From positions 1,488,001-1,552,000 of the forward strand of contig NZ_CP059569.1 of assembly GCF_014054985.1 (NCBI RefSeq): a stretch of 64,000 nucleotides of DNA. The letters run 5' to 3'. Below are positions 34,534 through 44,101 of this stretch, piece by piece (position 1 is the stretch's first letter; every line of letters begins with the position of its first letter). The stretch is from Kingella oralis (GTDB lineage: Bacteria; Pseudomonadota; Gammaproteobacteria; Burkholderiales; Neisseriaceae). A model generated the notes under the pieces. That model ran no database searches, was not told the DNA's origin, and was given only the letters and a program-made list of their open reading frames with translations. Made by a program: the position numbers and the translations under genes.

Positions 34534-35913
34534 TTATTCCGCCAAATCCCGACACAGCTGCACCGCTTCATCCAGCCGCTCTACGCCGTAAATCTGCAGA
34601 TTGGGAAACTCTTTGGCGTTGCGCGGCAAATTCGCTTTGGGAACGATGGCGCGTTGGAAGCCAAGTTTTTCCGCTTCTTTAAGCCGCTCCTGCCCGCGCG
34701 AGACGGGGCGCACTTCGCCGCTCAGACCAATCTCGCCGAACACCACCATTTTCTCGGGCAGCGGTTTGTTGCGAAAGCTTGACACCATCGCCAGTATTAC
34801 CGCCAAATCGGAGGCCGGCTCGCCGATTTTCACGCCGCCGACGGCGTTGAGGAACACGTCTTGGTCGAAGCAGGCGATGCCCGCATGGCGGTTGAGCACG
34901 GCCAGCAGCATGGCAAGGCGGTTTTGCTCCAAGCCGACGCTCAAACGCTTGGGCGTGAAGCCGTGCGCATCGTCCACCAGCGCTTGTATTTCCACCAAGA
35001 GCGGGCGGCTGCCTTCCTGCGTTACCAGCACGCAGGAGCCGGCCACGTCGTCGCGGTAGCTCGCCAGAAAGATGGCGGAGGGGTTGGACACGCCTTTCAG
35101 GCCCTGCTCGGTCATGGCGAACACGCCCAGCTCGTTCGCCGCGCCGAAGCGGTTTTTGATGGCGCGTATCATGCGGTAGTTGGAATGCTGGTCGCCCTCA
35201 AAATAGAGCACGGTGTCCACCATGTGTTCCAGCACGCGCGGGCCGGCAATCGCGCCGTCTTTGGTAACGTGTCCCACGAAAATCATGGCGATGCCCATCT
35301 GCTTGGCGATGCGGGTGAACTGCGCGGCGCACTCGCGCACCTGCGACACGCTGCCAGGCGCGGACGTGATTTGGTCGGAATACATGGTTTGGATGGAATC
35401 GATGACCACCAGCGCGGGCTGGTGCTGCTTTAAGGCAGCCTGAACCGCCTCCAAGCGGATTTCCGCCAGCAGGTTGATGCCCTCGCTGTGCAGCCCCAGC
35501 CGCTGCGCGCGCAGGGCGACCTGCTGCGCCGATTCCTCGCCCGACACATACAGCACCTTGCGGCTCTGCGCCATTTTGGCGACGGTTTGCAGCAGCAGGG
35601 TGGATTTGCCGATGCCGGGGTCGCCGCCCAGCAGAATCACCGCGCCGTCCACCAGCCCGCCGCCGAGCACGCGGTCCAGCTCGCCCATGCCGGTGGGCTG
35701 GCGCGGCACTTCCACCGCGCTCACGCGCGACAAATCCACCACCTGCGCGGTATCCGCCGCCCACGATTGGAAACGCGCGTTTTTCGGCTCGGGCGCGGCG
35801 ATGTCTTCTTGCAGGGTGTTCCATTCGCCGCAATGCGGGCATTTGCCCTGCCATTTGGGTACGGTGCCACCGCATTCGGTGCAGCGGTAGATGGTTTTGG
35901 GGGCTTTTGCCAT
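34534..35913 (-). CDS. radA: DNA repair protein RadA (Sms)
   Basis: 459 residues, full length. The N-terminal zinc finger is YRCTECGG with CPHCGEWNT. The RecA-like core has Walker A GGDPGIGKST and Walker B LVVIDSIQTMYS, and the RadA-specific KNRFG motif follows. The C-terminal Lon-like domain (AVGGVKIGEPASDLAVILA) lacks protease activity in this family. RadA is a branch-migrating helicase in recombination and, notably for this naturally competent group, helps integrate transforming DNA. ATG 35913 follows GGAATCCTCCTCCC. One DUS lies in the gene. Confidence 0.97.
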   Translation of the reverse strand: MAKAPKTIYRCTECGGTVPKWQGKCPHCGEWNTLQEDIAAPEPKNARFQSWAADTAQVVDLSRVSAVEVPRQPTGMGELDRVLGGGLVDGAVILLGGDPGIGKSTLLLQTVAKMAQSRKVLYVSGEESAQQVALRAQRLGLHSEGINLLAEIRLEAVQAALKQHQPALVVIDSIQTMYSDQITSAPGSVSQVRECAAQFTRIAKQMGIAMIFVGHVTKDGAIAGPRVLEHMVDTVLYFEGDQHSNYRMIRAIKNRFGAANELGVFAMTEQGLKGVSNPSAIFLASYRDDVAGSCVLVTQEGSRPLLVEIQALVDDAHGFTPKRLSVGLEQNRLAMLLAVLNRHAGIACFDQDVFLNAVGGVKIGEPASDLAVILAMVSSFRNKPLPEKMVVFGEIGLSGEVRPVSRGQERLKEAEKLGFQRAIVPKANLPRNAKEFPNLQIYGVERLDEAVQLCRDLAE

Positions 35914-36072
35914 GGGAGGAGGATTCCTTGTTTTTTGGGTTTCAGGTTGCCTTTTGGGGCGGGCGGATAGGCAGCCTGAAAAGGGTTGGGGGCGGTTTCA
36001 GGCTGCCTTTGGGTGATTGACAGGGCATTCAGGCTGAAACCTTTGCCACCCCAAGGCAGCCTGAAAACCGAA

Positions 36073-36148
36073 ATGGCGCGGCAAAGGCTGGCGTATCCAA
36101 TAAGGTTTTGCCGCTTGGCATGCTGTTGGCGAGCCGCCGACGCGCCAT
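36073..36148. repeat. Hairpin repeat element, copy f (short form)
   Basis: It starts ATGGCGCGG and ends GGCGAGCCGCCGACGCGCCA plus T, the same ends as the 87-bp element at 1610, with a shorter middle. It fills much of the 308-base gap between the SPFH gene and radA; the rest of that gap is DUS copies. Confidence 0.55.
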
Positions 36149-36221
36149 CGTTTGCAGGTTTGGCAACGTTTTCAGGCTGCCTCTGATGCCGTCCGCAAGG
36201 CAGCCTGAAACGCCGCCCCGC

Positions 36222-37100
36222 CTATTGCGAACGCGCGGGGCTGTTTGGCGCATGGGCGCCGCCCGTGCCGGTCATAATCGTGCCTTTAAAATCTAGCGGC
36301 ACCACGACCACGTTGCCTTTTTCGCCCATTCTAATCAGCGCTTCCAGCGTTTTTTCGGCGAGGATTTTGTCGTCCAGCGACTGCGAGCGCACGCGGTTTT
36401 CTTCGGCTTCGGTTTTGGCGATTTCCAGCTTGTTGATGGCAACCTGCTTGCGGTTTTCCGAATCGGCAATCATGCGGATGGATTCTTGGATTTTCTCATC
36501 GGGCAGCAGGTTGGAAATGGTTACACGGCTCACGATAAAGGTGTCGGGGTCGTTGGCATCCAAGTCTTTTTGCAGGTTGGTGCGGATGATGTTTTCCAAT
36601 TCGTTGCGTTTGGAATTGATGGCGAGCGCTTCAAAGCGGGAAACTGCGTCGGCGGAAACGGATTTTGCCTGTTTTTCCACCAGCATATAGGCGGGGATGT
36701 AGATTTTGCTGTTTTGCTCGTAGCCGTTCATATTGGAATATTTGGCGGCAATCATCGGCACTTTCATCGGATTGACGGAATATTGGATTTCAAAATCCAA
36801 ATCGCGCAGGGAGATGTTTTCCTTGGTGGTGGGGCGCAAATCTTGCAGCTGCACGGGGATTTCTTTGACTGTGTATTTGTCGATGCGGCTGGTGAAGGTG
36901 GTGTGCCAGCCCACATTGGCGGGCTCGTCGTTGATTTTGCCGTTGAAGGTGCGCACCACGCCCACCTGCCCGGTGTCAATGCGGGCGAAGGGGCGGATGA
37001 AAATCAGCAGCAGCACGACAATCAGCGCGATGCTGCCGAGCAACAGGGCTTTTCCTGCTTTGGCGGTGCTTACGGCGGGTTTAGGGGCGGGGGTTTTCAC
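36222..37100 (-). CDS. SPFH/prohibitin-family membrane protein
   Basis: 292 residues from the GTG at 37100, chosen because it follows GCAGGAGAAGACT; the open frame goes on to 37166 without another ribosome site. A basic N terminus and one membrane helix (LLLGSIALIVVLLLIFI) lead into a band-7 domain: VRTFNGKINDEPANVGWH and VPVQLQDLRPTTKENISLRD (with I for V). A coiled-coil region follows (NKLEIAKTEAEENRVRSQSL). SPFH proteins form large membrane-associated rings that regulate proteases or microdomains. No protease gene adjoins it. The C-terminal tail GTGGAHAPNSPARSQ is disordered. Confidence 0.85.
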   Translation of the reverse strand: MKTPAPKPAVSTAKAGKALLLGSIALIVVLLLIFIRPFARIDTGQVGVVRTFNGKINDEPANVGWHTTFTSRIDKYTVKEIPVQLQDLRPTTKENISLRDLDFEIQYSVNPMKVPMIAAKYSNMNGYEQNSKIYIPAYMLVEKQAKSVSADAVSRFEALAINSKRNELENIIRTNLQKDLDANDPDTFIVSRVTISNLLPDEKIQESIRMIADSENRKQVAINKLEIAKTEAEENRVRSQSLDDKILAEKTLEALIRMGEKGNVVVVPLDFKGTIMTGTGGAHAPNSPARSQ

Positions 37101-37258
37101 AGTCTTCTCCTGCAAAATGGTTAGCAAACGGTCTGATTGTAAACGAAGCGGCAGCCTGAAAACCACCGCTGCGGGCTTTTCAGGCTGCCTTTGATGTGTT
37201 CCCCAAGGCAGCCTGAAAGGGCAAAACGGTTTTCAGGCTGCCTCAGTGATGCCGCAAA

Positions 37259-38134
37259 TTATTCGGGGACGGTTTCGGTGTAAGGCACGCGGCTGTCAAT
37301 CAATTCCAGCGTTTCTGCGCCGCTGTGCGATTTCACATATTGCTCCACTTCGGCTTTGGCTTTGGGCGCGTTGGGCAGATAGGCGGTTTCAATTTCGGAA
37401 AGTTTGCCATCAAAATTGCGGCGGGCAAGCTCGTTGGCATCGTTGCCGCTTTGCTTGGCTTGCGCGGATTTGGCTAACACATAAGCCGCAAACGGACTTT
37501 TGGGCACGCCGTTGCCTTGCATATACATCAGCGCGAGCGAATACAAGGCAGGCGCGTTGTTGCCTTTGGCGGCTTGGCGATACCAATACGCGGCGGTGTC
37601 GTAGTTTTGGTCGGTGCCCTGCCCTAAATCATATAAACGACCGAGTTTGTAGCGCACGGCGTTGTTGCCCGCTTTGGCGGCGATTTGGTAAAACGGCAAG
37701 GCTTGGGCAAAGGCCTGCATATTTTCATCGTAGCAGAAGCCCGCGTTGGCGGCGTTGGCGGCATCTTTGTGCAAGTCGTACACTTTTTCCAGATTGCGGC
37801 AGGCATGGTTGGCATCTTTGGGCACGCCGTCTCTGCCGTCCAAATACGCCATCGCGGCTTCGCTCAGGGCTTGGGCGTTGTTTTGGTCGGCGGATTTGTT
37901 GAGCCAAAAGATGGCGTTTTGCCATTTGCCCGCATCGGCATAAAACTTGCCCACGGTGTATTGCGCTTCGGCATCGCCCGACAACGCGCTTTGGAACGCG
38001 CCAAAATCATTGAGCAAGATGTTGTAATCAGCGTGTTGCGCGTTGAGCCACGAATTGCCCATAAACGCACCCGCGCCCAAAATGCCCACAAGGGCGAGAA
38101 CGGCAATGGTTTTGCCTGAATCGTTTGCTGCCAT
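37259..38134 (-). CDS. Sel1-repeat protein with N-terminal anchor
   Basis: 291 residues. One hydrophobic segment (IAVLALVGILGAGAFMG) at residues 9-25 acts as an uncleaved anchor or signal. Sel1-like TPR units follow: EAQYTVGKFYADAGKWQNAI, AQALSEAAMAYLDGRDGVPK, VRYKLGRLYDLGQGTDQNYD and PALYSLALMYMQGNGVPKS. Such solenoids bind partner proteins in envelope pathways. Family-specific function is unknown. The gene lies behind the SPFH gene on the same strand but is separated by a DUS pair, so co-transcription is uncertain. Confidence 0.85.
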   Translation of the reverse strand: MAANDSGKTIAVLALVGILGAGAFMGNSWLNAQHADYNILLNDFGAFQSALSGDAEAQYTVGKFYADAGKWQNAIFWLNKSADQNNAQALSEAAMAYLDGRDGVPKDANHACRNLEKVYDLHKDAANAANAGFCYDENMQAFAQALPFYQIAAKAGNNAVRYKLGRLYDLGQGTDQNYDTAAYWYRQAAKGNNAPALYSLALMYMQGNGVPKSPFAAYVLAKSAQAKQSGNDANELARRNFDGKLSEIETAYLPNAPKAKAEVEQYVKSHSGAETLELIDSRVPYTETVPE

Positions 38135-38301
38135 AATGTATTCCTTCTGTTTCTAATGAATTGAACGCGCAGCATTTTAACATATCTTTTCAGATGCCCC
38201 TATTTTCAGGCAGCCTTGGCGCGTTTCTGTGTGTTTAAAGATACAAAGGCAGCCTGAAAACGCGGTTGTGTTATAATTCTTTCTTTTCAAAGGACAAAAC
38301 G

Positions 38302-38481
38302 ATGGCAACTAACCCCAAATCTCGCGCCAATGGGCAGCAAGAATCGCTGATTAGCAATCTGAACCACAAGCGCGAAAACCTGAAACACACCAGCATTTTG
38401 CGCGGTAATCTGCTGAAAATTTCCATTATCTTTTTGCTGTGCGCCAGCTTGTTTAACGTGATTATGATGTTGAAACGGTAA
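38302..38481 (+). CDS. Small single-pass membrane protein
   Basis: 59 residues from ATG 38302 (AAAGGACAAAACG before it). A polar, basic N terminus (KRENLKHTSILRGNLLK) is followed by one C-terminal membrane helix (ISIIFLLCASLFNVIMML), the layout of a tail-anchored small protein. A -10 box TATAAT lies at 38271-38276. It is divergent from the Sel1-repeat gene and convergent with mglC. Function unknown. Confidence 0.65.
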   Translation: MATNPKSRANGQQESLISNLNHKRENLKHTSILRGNLLKISIIFLLCASLFNVIMMLKR

Positions 38482-38545
38482 ACGACAATCGGCAGCCTGA
38501 AACGGCGTTTAGCCGTTCTGCGCACCGCCCGCCATATGGCAAACA

Positions 38546-38576
38546 AAAAACAGCACGTTTTGCGCGTGCTGTTTTT
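38546..38576. terminator. Bidirectional rho-independent terminator
   Basis: AAAAACAGCACG, a 7-base loop and CGTGCTGTTTTT. It ends both the mgl operon (minus strand) and the small membrane-protein gene (plus strand). Confidence 0.88.
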
Positions 38577-38591
38577 GCGTTTTCAGGCCGC

Positions 38592-39599
38592 CTATTTTTT
38601 CTTGGCGTGTTTCAGCGAATCAATCGCCACCGCCATCACGATAATCGCGCCTTTTATGATGTATTGCCAATAGGGGCTCACGCCGATGTAGCTCAAACCG
38701 TAGTTAATCAGCGTGAAAATCACTACGCCCATCACCACGCCAATCACCGTGCCCACGCCGCCGCTAAACGACACGCCGCCGATGACGCACGCGGCAATCG
38801 CGTCCATTTCATACATAAAGCCCAAGTTGTTGGTTGCTGAGCCGATGCGCCCCGCTTCCAGCAAGCCGCCAAAGGCGTAAAACACACCCGATAGCGTGTA
38901 CACGCCGAGCAAATTAAGCGTTACGTTTACGCCCGAAACGCGCGCCGCTTCGGGGTTGCCGCCAATGGCAAATAGGTTTTTACCAAAGCGCGTTTTGTTC
39001 CAAATAATCCACATCAACACAATCGCCACCAGCGCATACACGGTGATATACGACAAGCGAAAGCCACCGAGGCGGAAAAAGCCTTGCGTGAACTGCGAAT
39101 AACTTTCGGTGAAGCCCGCAATGGGCGCAGAGCCAACGTGGTCGTAATACAGCGAGTTGATGCCGTAGATAATCAGCATGGTGCCGAGCGTGGCGATAAA
39201 CGGCGTTACATTTAACACGGTTACAATGATGCCGTTCACCAAGCCGATGACCGCGCCGATGGCGCACGCCAGCAGAATCACCAACGGAATCGGCACTTCG
39301 CCCAAGTTGGGGAATACTTTGTTCACATTATCCGTTGCTTGCAGCAGCGTGGCAGAAACCACCGCCGCCAGCCCAACTTGCCGCCCCACGGACAAATCCG
39401 TGCCCTGCGTAACAATCAGCCCCGCCACGCCCAGCGCGATAATCACGCGCACGGAGGATTGGGTGAGAATATTGCTGAAATTGGTGAGGCTCAGGAAGCT
39501 GGTGTCTTTGGAGACGATGACGGCGAGCAAAATCAGCAGCACAAAATAGAGTGCATAGTTTTTAAATAGCTCAAAGGCTTGGTTGGAAGCGGTGGTCAT
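38592..39599 (-). CDS. mglC: Galactose/methyl-galactoside ABC transporter permease
   Basis: 335 residues, about ten membrane segments, of the ribose/galactose permease family (RbsC/MglC). Characteristic blocks are VRVIIALGVAGLIVTQGTDL (the GxD-L-S-V region), GLVNGIIVTVLNVTPFIATL, FGKNLFAIGGNPEAARVSGV and DAIAACVIGGVSFSGGVGTV. It forms the membrane channel with MglA. It is the last gene of mglB-mglA-mglC. The gap to mglA (168 bases) holds three or four DUS copies, so transcript level may drop along the operon. The start has AAGGAAACCTCAAC. Confidence 0.95.
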   Translation of the reverse strand: MTTASNQAFELFKNYALYFVLLILLAVIVSKDTSFLSLTNFSNILTQSSVRVIIALGVAGLIVTQGTDLSVGRQVGLAAVVSATLLQATDNVNKVFPNLGEVPIPLVILLACAIGAVIGLVNGIIVTVLNVTPFIATLGTMLIIYGINSLYYDHVGSAPIAGFTESYSQFTQGFFRLGGFRLSYITVYALVAIVLMWIIWNKTRFGKNLFAIGGNPEAARVSGVNVTLNLLGVYTLSGVFYAFGGLLEAGRIGSATNNLGFMYEMDAIAACVIGGVSFSGGVGTVIGVVMGVVIFTLINYGLSYIGVSPYWQYIIKGAIIVMAVAIDSLKHAKKK

Positions 39600-39767
39600 G
39601 TTGAGGTTTCCTTGGATGGGATGGTTTTCAGGCTGCCTTACGCGGTTGCGCGTGTGTTTTCAGGCTGCCTTGGGTTGTGAAGTGTTAATCGGTGGTTGGC
39701 GGGCGAATGTATTTTCAGGCTGCCTATGTGGTCTGCGATAAGCTGATTTAGGCAGCCTGAAAACGGC

Positions 39768-41294
39768 TTATAGATACTTCGCCGATAACTGCAAAATCTC
39801 TTCTTGGCTGGTTTTAGCGGTTTCCACAATGCCCGCCACGCGCCCCGCGCTCATCACCAAAATGCGGTCGGTGATGCCGAGCAATTCGGGCATTTCGGAT
39901 GAAATCATAATCACCGCTTTGCCGCGCGCTGCCAAGTCGTTAATCAGTTGATAAATTTCAAATTTCGCGCCGATGTCAATGCCGCGAGTGGGCTCGTCTA
40001 GCATCAAAATATCGGGGCTGGTGAGCAGCCAACGCCCCAAAATCACTTTTTGCTGATTGCCGCCCGATAGCGAGCCGATGCGCGTTTTGTGCGCGGGGGT
40101 TTTCACGCGCATGGCATCAATCACCCATTGCGTGTCTTCTTTCATTTTTTTGTTGTTCAAAAAACCCGATTTTTCGTAGCCGCGAATGTTGGAAATCAAC
40201 GAGTTAAAGCTGATGTCCAAGCCGCCAAAAATGCCTGTGCTACGGCGTTCTTCGGTTACCAGCGCAAAGCCGTTTTTAATCGCGTCCACAGGCGAATGGT
40301 TGTCCACCAGCTTGCCATGCACGCGCACTTCGCCGCTGAGTTTTTCGCGAATGCCAAACAGCGTTTCCACAATATCGGTGCGCTTTGCGCCTACCAAGCC
40401 GCCAATGCCCAACACTTCTCCTTGGCGCAATTCAAAGCTCACATCTTGAATAGAGGGTTGATTTTTCGCGGTTAAATGGATCACTTGCAACACCACTTCG
40501 CTGGGCGTGTTGGTTTTTTCGGGGAAGCGTTGCGTTAAGCTGCGCCCCACCATTTTAGCGACCAGCTCGTCCATATTGGTTTGCGCCACGGCGAGTGTGT
40601 CTATCCATTTGCCATCGCGCAAAATGGTAATTTCATCGCAAATTTTGAAAATCTCTTCCATTTTGTGCGAGATATAAATGATGCCGCAGCCGCGTTGTTT
40701 CAGTTTTTCAATGATTTTAAACAGATGGGCGACTTCTTTTTCCGACAGCGATGAAGTCGGCTCGTCCATGATGACGATTTTGGCGTTATACGAAAAGGCT
40801 TTGGCGATTTCTATCATTTGCATTTCGGAAACCGATAGTTTCGCCACTTTCTCGCGCGGGTTGATGTGGATGTCTAGCTCGTTGAAGATAGCTTGCGTGT
40901 CGGCAAACATTTTGGCGGTGTCCACAAACAAGCCTTTGGTGGGGTATCGCCCCAGCCACAAATTGTCCATCACGGTGAGCTGTTTCACCAAATTCAGCTC
41001 TTGATGCACCATGGAAATGCCGTTTTCCAAGGCTTCTTTTGCGCTGCTGAAATTGACTTCTTTGCCCAAGAATTGAATGCTGCCCGAATCTTTGGCGTAA
41101 ATGCCGAACAGGCATTTGAGCAGCGTGGATTTGCCTGCGCCGTTTTCGCCCATCAGCGCGTGCACCGAATGGGCTTTTACGGTGAGGTTCACGCCATCGA
41201 GCGCTTTCACGCCAGGAAAGGCTTTGTGCACATCGGTCATGGTGAGCAGGATTTCGTTTTCAGGCTGCGTTTGGGGTTGAGGCGAAGCGGTCAT
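39768..41294 (-). CDS. mglA: Galactose/methyl-galactoside ABC transporter ATPase
   Basis: 508 residues with two ABC domains, as in sugar importers of this class. Domain 1 has Walker [14 protein letters not shown], the signature [14 protein letters not shown] and Walker [16 protein letters not shown]. Domain 2 has a degenerate Walker A ([13 protein letters not shown]), the signature [15 protein letters not shown] and Walker [13 protein letters not shown]. The degenerate second P-loop is normal for MglA/RbsA. It powers import of galactose delivered by MglB. A DUS pair (41365-41424) separates it from mglB. Confidence 0.96.
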   Translation of the reverse strand: MTASPQPQTQPENEILLTMTDVHKAFPGVKALDGVNLTVKAHSVHALMGENGAGKSTLLKCLFGIYAKDSGSIQFLGKEVNFSSAKEALENGISMVHQELNLVKQLTVMDNLWLGRYPTKGLFVDTAKMFADTQAIFNELDIHINPREKVAKLSVSEMQMIEIAKAFSYNAKIVIMDEPTSSLSEKEVAHLFKIIEKLKQRGCGIIYISHKMEEIFKICDEITILRDGKWIDTLAVAQTNMDELVAKMVGRSLTQRFPEKTNTPSEVVLQVIHLTAKNQPSIQDVSFELRQGEVLGIGGLVGAKRTDIVETLFGIREKLSGEVRVHGKLVDNHSPVDAIKNGFALVTEERRSTGIFGGLDISFNSLISNIRGYEKSGFLNNKKMKEDTQWVIDAMRVKTPAHKTRIGSLSGGNQQKVILGRWLLTSPDILMLDEPTRGIDIGAKFEIYQLINDLAARGKAVIMISSEMPELLGITDRILVMSAGRVAGIVETAKTSQEEILQLSAKYL

Positions 41295-41364
41295 GTTTTC
41301 GGTCTCGTTGATTGGTGTGCGGTCGGGTCGGGCGTTTCAGGCTGCCTGATTGTTGCCGTTATTT

Positions 41365-41424
41365 AAGGCAGCCTGAAAACGGTTTGCAAAGACATTGCAT
41401 CCGTCTCCCCGTTTTCAGGCTGCC
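41365..41424 (-). terminator. DUS inverted pair between mglB and mglA
   Basis: AAGGCAGCCTGAAAACGG and CCGTTTTCAGGCTGCCT with a long loop. It lies between the binding-protein and ATPase genes, where a partial terminator or RNA-stabilising stem would raise mglB relative to mglAC, as in other mgl operons. Confidence 0.55.
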
Positions 41425-41445
41425 TATTTAATACGCAGTAAGCGT

Positions 41446-42513
41446 TTATTTCACGAATTTATCCAAATTGGTTTTGTCCACGCCCACATAAGGCACGCGG
41501 ATGATGCTGTTTTCCAGCTTCAAGGCAGGGTTTTGTTTCGGGTCTTTGCCGTTTGCCAAATCCACCGCCAGCGCGTAAATCGCTTTGGCTTGCGTGTCGC
41601 CGTCGTTCAACACTGTGCCCGCCAGCGTGTCGGCTTTAATCATTTGCAATGCCTCAGGCAGCGCGTCCACGCCGAAGGTGGGCAACACTTTGCCTTGCGC
41701 TTTCATCGCTTCCACCGCGCCCATCGCCATGGCATCGTTATTAGACAACACCACTTCAATTTGCTTGCCGCTAGGCCCTGCCAGCCAAGCCTGCATAATG
41801 TCTTTGGCTTTGGCGGCATCCCACATACCGGTGTCCAATTGCAGCTGTTTCACTTTGTAGCCATCGGCTTTCAGTTTTTCTACCACATATTTGGTGCGCG
41901 CTTCCGCATCGGGATGGCCGGGCTCGCCTTTGAGCAACACATAATCAATCACGCCGTCTTTGTTCAAATCCCATTCAGGGTGCGCTTTCCAAGAATCGCC
42001 CACCAATTTGCCTTGGATTTCGCCCGATTCTTGCGGGTTCGTGCCGATAAAATAGGCTTTATCGTAGGTTTTCAACGCCGCTTCGCCGGGGTCTTTGTTA
42101 AAGAAAATCACGGGCACATCCGCCGCTTTGGCTTTGCTGATGATGGTGGGCGCAGCGGCGGGGTCCACCAAGTTAATCGCCAACACTTTCACGCCTTTGG
42201 ACAGCAACACGTCCACTTGGTCGTTTTGCGTAGATTGGCTGTTTTGCGAATCGTTAAGCAGCAGCTCGGCGGTTTTTTGCGTTGCCGCTTCCGCTTCCAA
42301 AGCCTTGCGCATCAACGACATAAAGTTATCGTCGTATTTATAAATCGTAACCCCGACTTTTGCCCCCTCGCCCACGGCTACCGCGCCGCTGCTTTGCTGC
42401 GCTTGTGCGCCCGAAGCGTTGCTCGCAGGCGCGCTGCCGTTGCCGCCTCCGCAAGCCGCCAAGCCCAAAGTTGCACATAAAACCGTAGCCAAAAATGTTG
42501 GTTTGAATTGCAT
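41446..42513 (-). CDS. mglB: Galactose/glucose-binding lipoprotein of the Mgl transporter
   Basis: 355 residues, periplasmic-binding-protein type I fold: [85 protein letters not shown] and [20 protein letters not shown]. These match the sugar-contact positions of galactose-binding protein. The N terminus ends in LAACGGGNG, a lipobox plus a Gly/Ser/Ala linker, so the protein is probably a lipoprotein rather than free in the periplasm as in E. coli. The ribosome site TTTTGGAGAGGTCATC is strong. Confidence 0.93.
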   Translation of the reverse strand: MQFKPTFLATVLCATLGLAACGGGNGSAPASNASGAQAQQSSGAVAVGEGAKVGVTIYKYDDNFMSLMRKALEAEAATQKTAELLLNDSQNSQSTQNDQVDVLLSKGVKVLAINLVDPAAAPTIISKAKAADVPVIFFNKDPGEAALKTYDKAYFIGTNPQESGEIQGKLVGDSWKAHPEWDLNKDGVIDYVLLKGEPGHPDAEARTKYVVEKLKADGYKVKQLQLDTGMWDAAKAKDIMQAWLAGPSGKQIEVVLSNNDAMAMGAVEAMKAQGKVLPTFGVDALPEALQMIKADTLAGTVLNDGDTQAKAIYALAVDLANGKDPKQNPALKLENSIIRVPYVGVDKTNLDKFVK

Positions 42514-42961
42514 GATGACCTCTCCAAAAGTGGGTTTGCACCGTTTTCAGGCTGCCTACTGCCCGGCAAAGGCAGCCTGAAAACGTTTGATTGAACGAAT
42601 TTAGCTGGTTAACAACCAAATTACACAAAATTACAGCAGGCGAGTTTCGCCCAAACAAAAAACTTTGTAAACCCAAAAATTTCCCCCTTTTTGCAAACAA
42701 TTTGAATTTAAATTGAAAAAAAATGTATGTTTTCGTAAAAATTCGCCATAAAATAGCCTAAGGTCTATTGCCATTCAAATTTTGCAGCGGATTTTGCGTC
42801 CTAAAAGGGCAGATACAAGGCAAAAATGCGAGCCTATGCCATCCCTAGGCGGATATTTTTAACGCCGCAGATGCCGTTTTAGGGCGCAAAAGCCGCCAAA
42901 ATATTGATTATCAACAGAGCCTAGATTCTGTTTCACAGCACTACACACGAGTATCCGTCCC
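42514..42961. other. Divergent mglB/galT control region
   Basis: 448 bases. They contain a DUS pair near mglB, an AT-rich stretch (about 42600-42757) that must hold the mgl promoter, and the inverted-repeat element 42758-42924 next to galT. I see no convincing GalR-type operator and cannot place a -10/-35 pair with confidence. Confidence 0.65.
42758..42924. repeat. Inverted-repeat element (MITE-like), copy 2
   Basis: 167 bases whose halves pair almost throughout. The left arm has CTAAGGTCTATTG and TTTTGCGTCCTAAAA. The right arm read on the other strand has CTAGGCTCTGTTG and TTTTGCGCCCTAAAA. It shares the inner motif TTTTTGCCTTGTATC (other strand) with the element at 567-684. It ends 37 bases before galT and may carry its promoter. 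Confidence 0.65.
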
Positions 42962-43996
42962 ATGTTCTCCCCCACCGACCACCCCCACCGCCGCTACAAC
43001 CCGCTCACCGAAAGCTGGATTTTAGTCTCCCCCCATCGCGCCAAACGCCCGTGGCAAGGGCAGCAAGAAAAAGCCGACACCGCGCCCAAGCCCGCCCACG
43101 ACCCCGCCTGCTACCTTTGCCCGCGCAACAGCCGCATCAACGGCGAAACCAACCCCGATTACAGCGAACCCTTTGTGTTCACCAACGATTTCTCCGCGCT
43201 CCTGCCCGACACGCCCGCGTTCAGCGACACCGCCAATCCCCTGTTTCAAAGCCAAAGCGTGCGCGGCATCAGCCGTGTGATTTGCTTTTCGCCCGACCAC
43301 AGCAAAACGCTGCCGCAGCTCACGCAGCCTGAAATTGAGCGCGTGGTTGCCACATGGCAGGCGCAGGCAGCGGAATTGGGCGAAACCTATCGCTGGGTGC
43401 AAATTTTTGAAAACAAAGGCGCGGTGATGGGCTGCTCCAACCCGCATCCGCACGGGCAAATTTGGGCGAGCGATTTTCTGCCCGATTTACCCGCCAAGGC
43501 GCACGCCGCACAGCAACGCTATTTCAGGCTGCATGGCAGCAATTTGTTGCACGATTATGCCGCCGAAGAATTGCGTCGCCGCGAGCGCATTGTGGTGGAA
43601 ACCGCGCATTGGCTGGCGGTGGTGCCTTATTGGGCGGCTTGGCCGTTTGAAACGCTGCTGTTGCCCAAATTCCCCGCCCAGCGCATCACCGATTTATCCG
43701 CCGCCGAGCGCGCCGATTTGGCGTTGGCATTGAAACAGCTCACCACGCGCTACGACAACCTGTTTGAAACCAGCTTCCCCTATTCCATGGGCTGGCACGG
43801 CGCGCCGTTTGACGGCGAAGCGCACCCCGAATGGACGCTGCACGCGCATTTTTATCCGCCGCTGCTGCGCTCGGCAACCGTGCGCAAGTTTATGGTGGGC
43901 TATGAAATGCTTGCCGAAGCGCAGCGCGATTTAACGGCAGAACAGGCGGCGGAAAGGTTGGCGGCGTTGTCGCTGGTGCATTATTTGGAAAGATGA
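42962..43996 (+). CDS. galT: Galactose-1-phosphate uridylyltransferase
   Basis: 344 residues of the Leloir enzyme: [20 protein letters not shown] at the start, zinc-ligand cysteines in [28 protein letters not shown] with the catalytic His-Pro-His, and a C-terminal [11 protein letters not shown]. It exchanges UMP between UDP-glucose and galactose-1-phosphate. It is divergent from the mgl import operon. galK follows after one unrelated gene. No galE or galM is in the window. The start ATG 42962 has a weak ribosome site. Confidence 0.97.
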   Translation: MFSPTDHPHRRYNPLTESWILVSPHRAKRPWQGQQEKADTAPKPAHDPACYLCPRNSRINGETNPDYSEPFVFTNDFSALLPDTPAFSDTANPLFQSQSVRGISRVICFSPDHSKTLPQLTQPEIERVVATWQAQAAELGETYRWVQIFENKGAVMGCSNPHPHGQIWASDFLPDLPAKAHAAQQRYFRLHGSNLLHDYAAEELRRRERIVVETAHWLAVVPYWAAWPFETLLLPKFPAQRITDLSAAERADLALALKQLTTRYDNLFETSFPYSMGWHGAPFDGEAHPEWTLHAHFYPPLLRSATVRKFMVGYEMLAEAQRDLTAEQAAERLAALSLVHYLER

Positions 43997-44018
43997 TTTT
44001 CAGGCTGCCTTAATAAGC

Positions 44019-44044
44019 GTAGGGTGGGCAACTGGTTGCCCACC
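44019..44044. repeat. GTAGGGTGGGCA hairpin repeat
   Basis: GTAGGGTGGGCA-ACTGGT-TGCCCACC, a short hairpin also found at 54300-54327 and 54616-54643. REP-like. Confidence 0.6.
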
Positions 44045-44101
44045 ATAATGCAAACCACCAAACCCATTTTCAGGCTGCCTTAAACCGATTAAAAAACCGT
44101 T

